Source: Nannocystis pusilla
GTDB taxonomy: Bacteria; Myxococcota_A; Polyangia; Nannocystales; Nannocystaceae
Assembly: GCF_020073745.1 (NCBI RefSeq)
Contig: NZ_JAIRAU010000056.1
Span: forward strand, 372,001-436,000
Length of the DNA: 64,000 nucleotides
Reading direction: 5' to 3'
The first letter of the stretch is position 1, and each line of letters begins with the position of its first letter. This document shows, one piece after another, positions 58,726 to 64,000 of this stretch. The position numbers and the translations under genes were made by a program. The notes under the pieces were generated by a model. That model saw nothing but the letters and a program-made list of their open reading frames with translations. It searched no databases and was not told where the DNA came from.

Positions 58726-60479
58726 ATGTTGCCTATCAAGAATCTCACCGCTGCTTTCTTCGGCTTGCTCGCGCTGGGCGCCTGCGGGGACAGCGGAGGC
58801 CGCGGCGCCAGCGGGACGGGGGTGGCGACGATGACGGGGATCGCGACCTTGCCCGGCACGTCGGTGTCGACGAGCGAGACGGGGACCGAGACCGCGGCGC
58901 CGCCGACGACGGGGGGCACCGAGCAGGGCACGACCGTGGCGCCGACGGTGACCGGCGACAGCGATTCGGCCGACTCGGTGACGTCGATCGGGCTGTGTAC
59001 GCCGGGCGAGCTGCAGTGCGACGGGCCGACCGCGTTCCAGATCTGCTCGGACGACGGGCAGTCGTGGGAGGGGCCGACCGAGTGCGGTCTCAACGAGGTG
59101 TGCGACTTCGGGCTGTGCAAGTCGCTGTGCGCGAAGGCGCAGACCGACGCGTCCTCGGTCGGTTGCGAGTACTTCGCGGTCGACAACAACAACGACCCGG
59201 TCGAGGCCTACGACTCGCAGCCGTACGCGGTGGTGGTGTCGAACGTCGACCCGGTCAAGGCCGCGAACGTGCAGGTGAGACCCACGACGGGGTGCAGTGG
59301 ACGACGATCCAGCAGATGGCCGTCGGGCCCAACACGCTGCACCAGTTCGACCTGCCGGATCGACACATCGACTACACCGGCGTCAACCCGCGCGGCGCGT
59401 ACAAGGTCCTCAGCGACGTGCCGATCATCGCCTACCAGTTCCAGCCGATCAACGGCGAGACGTCGTACACGAGCGACGCGTCGCTGCTGCTGCCGGTCAA
59501 CGTCTACGACCAGTACTATTACGTGGTCGGCTGGGGCGAGAGCAGCTTCGGCAACGCGCAGCTCAACATCGTCGCGGCCAAGGACGCGACGACGGTGACG
59601 ATCACGCCGGCGGTGCAGACCGACGCCGGCGGGGCGATCCCGGCGCTGCCGGCCGGGCAGCCGTACGTGCTGCCGCTGATGAACGAGGCCGACGTGATCC
59701 AGATCGAGTCGTCGACCAACATGCTGTCGGGCACGTACATCACCTCGGACAAGCCGATCGGGGTGTTCTCCAACCACTGGTGCGCCAACGTGCCGGACTC
59801 CGGCACGTGCTGCTGCGACCACCTCGAGGAGCAGGTGTACGGGCTGCAGACGTGGGGCAACACCTACGTGGCCAGCCGCTTCCCGGTGCGCAACAACGGC
59901 ACGCCCGAGGCCTCGTACTGGCACCTGTTCGCGGCCGAGGACGGCACCGAGGTGCACATCGACCGCCACCCCGAGGTCACGGGGATCCCCGCCGACGACT
60001 TCACGATGACGAAGGGCCAGCTCATCACGATGACGGTCGGCGGCACCGCGGCCAACCCCGGCGACTTCGTGGTCACCGCGAACAAGCCGATCTACTTGAT
60101 GCAGTACATGTCGTCGTCGGCCAACACCAACGTCCCGCCGCTGCAGGCCGGTGACCCGGCGATGGCCCAGGGCGTGCCGCTGGCGCAGTTCCGCTCGAGC
60201 TACGTGATCCTGATCCCGAGCAACTGGCTGAACGACCGGATCGTCCTGACCAAAAAGACAGGTGCCAGCGTCACCCTCGATGGCGTGCCGGTCAACCCGG
60301 CTGCGTTTACCAAGGTCGGCGCGTCGGAGTGGGAGGTCGCGCGCGTACCGGCCGACGACGGGGTGCACGTGCTGACGGGCGACCAGGCGTTCGGGGTGAT
60401 CGTGATCGGCTACGACGAATACGACTCGTACGCCTACCCGGGCGGGCTCGACCAGAAGCAGATCAACCCGCAAGGGTGA
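58726..60479 (+). pseudogene. IgGFc-binding-domain lipoprotein with a single-base frameshift
   Basis: The first part (58726 to about 59275) reads MLPIKNLTAAFFGLLALGAC, a lipoprotein signal, then a Thr/Gly linker and a Cys-rich segment (CTPGELQCDGPTAFQICSDDGQSW...). The second part, in another frame from about 59275 to 60479, continues HDGVQWTTIQQMAVGPNTLHQFDLPDRHIDYTG with all of the IgGFc-binding N-terminal domain (GQPYVLPLMNEADVIQIES, GTYITSDKPIGVFSNHWC...). Adding one G at GTGAGACC (59274-59281) joins NVQV to ETHDGVQW. It is either a recent mutation or an assembly error; no slippery heptamer is seen. Confidence 0.8.
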
Positions 60480-60489
60480 GGGCTGGCCG

Positions 60490-61317
60490 TCACGGCAATT
60501 GGAACACGCGGCGCGCGTTGCCGGCGAGGAACAGGCCGCGCGCCTCGTCGTCGAGCCCGAGCGCGTCGAGGCCGGCGAGCGCGCGCGCGGGGCTGATCAT
60601 CGGCCAGTTGGTGCCGAACAGCACCTTCTTGCGCCCGTGCGCCGCGATGTACTGCACGAGCGCCGGAGGGTAGCGCTTCACGGTATAGGCGGAGGTGTCG
60701 ATGTACACGTTCACGTGCTTGGTGCACACGGCGATCATCTCCTCGGTCCACGGGTAGCCGATGTGACCGCCGACGATCACGAGCTCGGGGAAGTCGAGGG
60801 CGACCTGGTCGATGTAGGGGATCGGTCGTCCGACCTCCGAGGGCTTGAGCGGGCCGGTGTGGCCGACCTGCGTGCAGAACGGGACGCCGAGCTCGCAGCA
60901 CTCGGCGTACAGCGGATAAAACCGCGGGTGCGTCGGCGGCAGCTCCCACAGCCATGGCAGCACGCGCACGCCGCGGAACCCGAGCTGCTTGACGCAGCGA
61001 CGGAGCTCGCGCACGGCCTCCATCGGCCGGGTGATGTCGACGGAGCCGATCCCGACCAGCCGGTCGGGCGCCTGCGCGACCCATGTCGCGACCTCGTCGT
61101 TGCTGACGAGCGGACCCATCGGTCCCACCCACGCGCTGATCAGGCCGCGCGTGACGCCACCCTCGTCCATCCCCGCAAGCGTCGCGGCGAGCGGCCACGG
61201 GCCGGCGAAGTCGTCGCGGGTCCACCGCTTCAGCGAGTCGAGCCACGGCTGCGCCATGAACCGCGGGGTCGGGTGTTGCATCCAGGCGTCGATGATCGTC
61301 GGCGAGGCGGAGCTCAT
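60490..61317 (-). CDS. amidohydrolase 2 family (PF04909) protein
   Basis: The protein has 275 residues. A TIM-barrel amidohydrolase sequence: IDAWMQHPTPRF (usual H-x-H position; here W-x-Q-H), GVRVLPWLWELPPTHPRFYPLYAECCELGVPFCTQVGHTGP, VIVGGHIGYPW and KKVLFGTNWPMI, where Asn stands in place of the more usual Asp of FGSD. It may be a hydrolase or decarboxylase; the metal site may be altered. Start ATG 61317. Convergent with the frameshifted lipoprotein gene, 10 bases apart. Confidence 0.85.
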   Translation of the reverse strand: MSSASPTIIDAWMQHPTPRFMAQPWLDSLKRWTRDDFAGPWPLAATLAGMDEGGVTRGLISAWVGPMGPLVSNDEVATWVAQAPDRLVGIGSVDITRPMEAVRELRRCVKQLGFRGVRVLPWLWELPPTHPRFYPLYAECCELGVPFCTQVGHTGPLKPSEVGRPIPYIDQVALDFPELVIVGGHIGYPWTEEMIAVCTKHVNVYIDTSAYTVKRYPPALVQYIAAHGRKKVLFGTNWPMISPARALAGLDALGLDDEARGLFLAGNARRVFQLP

Positions 61318-61429
61318 GTGCGTCGCTTATCGCCGTGGTCGGGGCGAGTCAATACGGCCGCGAGCGTCGCGAGTCGGCGCGCGTGGGGCCCGTTCTCCGG
61401 TGCCGGCGAGTTCGCTACCATCGCGCGCG

Positions 61430-61876
61430 ATGGACCTCGCGGCCGCCCTCGCCCAGCTGCTCCCGATCTCCTCCACGCATTACTCGCTCATGTTCGTCGG
61501 GGGGGCGATCGACCCCGAGAGAGGCAGCCTGGTGGCGACGGTGCGGCTGGTCGTCTGGGACGTGAACGGCGAGGAGCGATCGATGGGCGACATCAAGGAG
61601 CAGGAGGTCGAGGTCGTCCCCGCCAAATCCATCGACGATCCGCGCCTGCCCGCGTACTTCCAGGGCTGGGCCGAGGCTTTGCGCGTCGCGTTCGCGCGCC
61701 TCGACGAGGTGATCGCCGCCGAGGGCGAGGCCGCGGCGGGCAACAGGGTCGAGGAGGCGCTCCCGTGCGACATGTTCTGCCCCGAAGTCCTCGCGCTGCG
61801 CCGGCCGCAGACCGCGGAAGAATTCGCCGAGGCGCTGCTGTCGAACCGCAAGCGGCTCGGCTGGCTGCTGCCGTAG
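61430..61876 (+). CDS. small protein of unknown function
   Basis: The protein has 148 residues from ATG 61430. It starts MDLAAALAQLLPISSTHYSLMFVGGAIDPERGS and ends AEEFAEALLSNRKRLGWLLP. A beta-rich N-terminal half and a helical C-terminal half are apparent. No signal peptide. No family recognised. Divergent from the amidohydrolase and convergent with the PAD-linked gene. Confidence 0.65.
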   Translation: MDLAAALAQLLPISSTHYSLMFVGGAIDPERGSLVATVRLVVWDVNGEERSMGDIKEQEVEVVPAKSIDDPRLPAYFQGWAEALRVAFARLDEVIAAEGEAAAGNRVEEALPCDMFCPEVLALRRPQTAEEFAEALLSNRKRLGWLLP

Positions 61877-61915
61877 GCAGGCGACGCGATCACGAGCGCG
61901 TCGATGTGGACCTGG

Positions 61916-62575
61916 TCAGGGCCGCGGGGGGCCGTCTGCGGCCTCCTGGCGCAGCCTGGACCAGATCCGCAGGAGCTCGGCGCTGCGCGGGTCGAGGCTG
62001 CCGCGGGCGCGCACCGCCGCCTCGACCGCGAGCATCCGCGCCGCCAGGGCCGGCTGCACGTCGGCGGCCGGGAGGTCGCGCAGCGTGTTGGTCGCCGCCT
62101 CGATGAAGTCGATCGGCGCGACCTCCTGCATGAACGTGAGCACCGGCTCGACCGACTCCGCCTTCGGCACCGCGGCGATCATCTCGAGGAACGTGATCAC
62201 CTTCCATTGCGGCCACAGGTCGCCGAACTTGAGGATCACCTCCCAGCACAGCGGCAAGATCGCCGGCCCGTAGTCGATGCGAGCTCTCATCCCGTACCGG
62301 GTCCAGATCCGCGAGATGCCGGTGACCTTCTTGCCCTCGGCGGCGACGTTGACCCGGTCGAGCTCCGCGAGCACCTGACGATACAGCGCGGCGTGCTCGC
62401 TCCAGCCGCGGACGATCGCGGCCAGCGTCCGCCACAGCCAGTCAGGGTCGCCGGCGTAGGCCGGCAGGTAGGTCATCACCGCCGTCTGGTCGGCGAGCAC
62501 CCGGCCGCGCCGGCGCGCGTAGTCCTCGCCGTGAAGCACCCGCAGCGCCGCGAACTCTGGCCATTTGTGAATCAT
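61916..62575 (-). CDS. partner gene of the arginine deiminase, function unknown
   Basis: The protein has 219 residues from ATG 62575. It is helical (HKWPEFAALRVLHGEDYARRRGRVLADQTAVMTYLPAYAGDPDWLWRTLAAIVRGWSEHAALYRQVLAELDRVNVA) without signal peptide or membrane helix. The start overlaps the deiminase stop as ATGA (62572-62575), so the two are translationally coupled. I do not recognise the family; a chaperone or immunity-like partner is one possibility. Confidence 0.72.
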   Translation of the reverse strand: MIHKWPEFAALRVLHGEDYARRRGRVLADQTAVMTYLPAYAGDPDWLWRTLAAIVRGWSEHAALYRQVLAELDRVNVAAEGKKVTGISRIWTRYGMRARIDYGPAILPLCWEVILKFGDLWPQWKVITFLEMIAAVPKAESVEPVLTFMQEVAPIDFIEAATNTLRDLPAADVQPALAARMLAVEAAVRARGSLDPRSAELLRIWSRLRQEAADGPPRP

Positions 62576-64000
62576 ACCTGCTGCTCCCACCACCAGCGAT
62601 CGATCGGCGGCTCCCGCTTGCTGTTGGTCCCGCAGTGGATCTCGCCGAGATTGACGTGATACGTGAAGAAATCGTCGACGAACTCGAGGTCGACGCCGGT
62701 CTCGGCCGGGGGCCCGAGCGCGGTGCGGATGTGGCGCTCGAACTGGCACACCCCGTCGACCTCCGGCCCGAACGGCTTGGGGATCACCAGCCGCGCCGTC
62801 TTGTCGGGTTTCGTCAATACCAGCATGTTGACCACCCCTGGCGTGTACGCGACGAACAGATAGTTTTCGGTCTGCATGAACAGCACCGGCAGCGGGATGA
62901 AGTCGGTCTCCGCGAGGTCGAGCTCGTCCATGAGCTTGGTCTTGACGCCATCGATGTGGCCCTGCACCGTCGTCTGCACGTCCATGAAGGACGAGTCGCC
63001 GAGCACATCGTCGACGGTGCGCAGGTAGTAGTTGTCGTACAGATCCTGCGGCGTCGCTTCTCCCGGCGTCCGATCGGGCCGCGGCGGCGGCGGCGTGAGC
63101 CGCAGCAGCGGCGCGGTGCCCTGCCGCGCCGCCTTGAGTCGGCGCAGGATCGTCACCGCTTCCGTCGGACTGGCGAGCGCGACCTTGAACTTCTTGGGCG
63201 CGTTCGTCATCGGCACGAACGACATCACCTCGTCGACGTGGCCGACCTCCAGCCACCCGGTGTTGAGCGCGAACGGCTCCTGGACCTGCTGGGCGTCCAG
63301 GAAATTGACGACATCGCGCTGCATGTTGCGCCGGGCGGTGCCGCCGGGGTGCTCGCCGTAGACCAGGCGGCCGAACTTGTACTCCTTGCCGCGACGGCTG
63401 TGGGTGAACGGCGGCGAGCACTCGAGGTTGCCGAACGAATCGAGGGAGCCGCCGCTCTTGCTCGGCGGCATGGCCTCGACCCACCCGAAGCCGGGCTCGA
63501 GCATCCGCTCGCGCGGGTAGCGGTCGATGAGCCCCCAGCCCATCTCGCTGCGATCGTTGGCGGTGCGCAGCACGACCGGCAGGTGGCGCGCGGCCGGGGG
63601 GCCGGTCCGCGGCAGGCTCGAGAACCCGATCTCCATCGCGTCCTGAAGCCAGCGATCCGTGCCGTGCGGTGGGCCTGCGACCTCCGGCGGGGGCAGCCCG
63701 GCCGCGGCGACCTGGGCCGCGAGGTCGCGGCGAAACTCCGCGTTGTCGACCGCCTCGCCGACGTACACCCGCGTCGTCGGGTCGAGGTGGTTGAACGCGA
63801 TCCACGGCGCGACCCGCAGCCGGACCTGCTCCTCGTGCGTCCCGGACCCGCCCCGCTCGATCCGCAGCTTGATCACGACCTCGCCGTTGAAGCGGCCCTG
63901 AGCGTACATCACGGCCTCGACCCCGAGCTCCTTCTCGGTGAAGTTCAGGTCCGGCAGCGGCCAGCTCTGCACCGCCGCGGTGCCGCCCTCGGCCGGGTTG
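62572..64000 (-). CDS. protein-arginine deiminase (PAD) family protein (5' end outside window)
   Basis: The frame is open to the window edge, so the N-terminus is missing. The visible 466+ residues hold the PAD catalytic domain motifs: RWLQDAMEIGF (guanidine-binding Asp), LDSFGNLECSPP, WLEVGHVDEVMSFVP (catalytic His and Asp) and GEIHCGTN, in which the catalytic Cys is encoded at 62632-62634, followed by WWWEQQV. The enzyme converts peptidyl-arginine to citrulline with ammonia release. PADs are well known in animals and scattered in bacteria. Coupled to 61916-62575. Confidence 0.93.
   Translation of the reverse strand, partial: NPAEGGTAAVQSWPLPDLNFTEKELGVEAVMYAQGRFNGEVVIKLRIERGGSGTHEEQVRLRVAPWIAFNHLDPTTRVYVGEAVDNAEFRRDLAAQVAAAGLPPPEVAGPPHGTDRWLQDAMEIGFSSLPRTGPPAARHLPVVLRTANDRSEMGWGLIDRYPRERMLEPGFGWVEAMPPSKSGGSLDSFGNLECSPPFTHSRRGKEYKFGRLVYGEHPGGTARRNMQRDVVNFLDAQQVQEPFALNTGWLEVGHVDEVMSFVPMTNAPKKFKVALASPTEAVTILRRLKAARQGTAPLLRLTPPPPRPDRTPGEATPQDLYDNYYLRTVDDVLGDSSFMDVQTTVQGHIDGVKTKLMDELDLAETDFIPLPVLFMQTENYLFVAYTPGVVNMLVLTKPDKTARLVIPKPFGPEVDGVCQFERHIRTALGPPAETGVDLEFVDDFFTYHVNLGEIHCGTNSKREPPIDRWWWEQQV

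Noticed and set aside
60245..60262. Element-like CCTGACCAAAAAGACAGG
   Set aside because: Arms pair poorly and the residues (LTKKTGA) suit the domain; probably chance.
58726..60479. Programmed -1 frameshifting in the IgGFc-binding lipoprotein
   Set aside because: No slippery heptamer at the frame junction; a plain one-base loss explains it better.
1..64000. tRNA, rRNA, CRISPR, prophage or transposase genes
   Set aside because: Looked for cloverleaf-type sequences, regular repeat-spacer arrays and integrase or transposase motifs; none were convincing.

Overview
The window is very GC-rich DNA that reads as the chromosome of a myxobacterium, most likely of the Nannocystineae. The signs are MYXO-CTERM-type C-terminal anchors, DUF4215 cysteine-rich repeats (CGDG...EECDDG), many lipoproteins with Thr/Ser/Gly-rich linkers after the lipobox, an M36 protease, an MXAN_2562-like barrel, and a sterol gene (cycloeucalenol cycloisomerase). 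I find about 52 genes. I see no rRNA, tRNA, CRISPR array, transposase or prophage.

Layout. 1-6.7 kb: a propeller protein cut by the window edge, a tandem duplication of PAS-STAS regulators, a TauE/SafE permease, a micro-gene holding only a MYXO-CTERM-like tail and overlapping a membrane-protein gene, and an LRR-like lipoprotein. 7-17 kb: an M36 metallopeptidase, a Tat-exported epimerase, an Npt-type transporter, two lipoproteins (one with HExxH) and a stand-alone receiver. 17-21 kb: rubredoxin divergent from a Cys-type formate dehydrogenase and a membrane partner. 21-31 kb: a 1275-residue internally repeated protein, a GT2-GT4 fusion, a barrel/DUF4215 pair and a MarR regulator. 31-37 kb: an XPB helicase-Bax1 (DUF790) pair and a TonB-like/PEGA-like envelope pair. 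37-45 kb: a YqcI/YcgG (GntA-like)-DUF1989 fusion, panB, the sterol isomerase, an O-methyltransferase and an aminotransferase. 45-54 kb: a SprT-like protein, a lipoprotein-TonB receptor pair, a HEAT-like protein, a propeller lipoprotein and an ABM/roadblock-like/ABM cluster. 54-64 kb: CysNC, an ExbB/ExbD-like trio, a frameshifted IgGFc-binding lipoprotein, an amidohydrolase, and a protein-arginine deiminase running off the end with a coupled partner.

The most striking feature is a dispersed family of about 60-70 short hairpin elements with consensus CMTGTCC-N4-GGACAKG (M = A/C, K = G/T). They occur singly and in chains. They lie between convergent genes, across stop codons (some loops supply TGA), and in frame inside proteins such as the transporter, M36 protease, formate dehydrogenase linker, aminotransferase, sterol isomerase and APS kinase, and inside signal peptides. 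No mobilising gene is visible in the window. I regard this as the best candidate for something undescribed.
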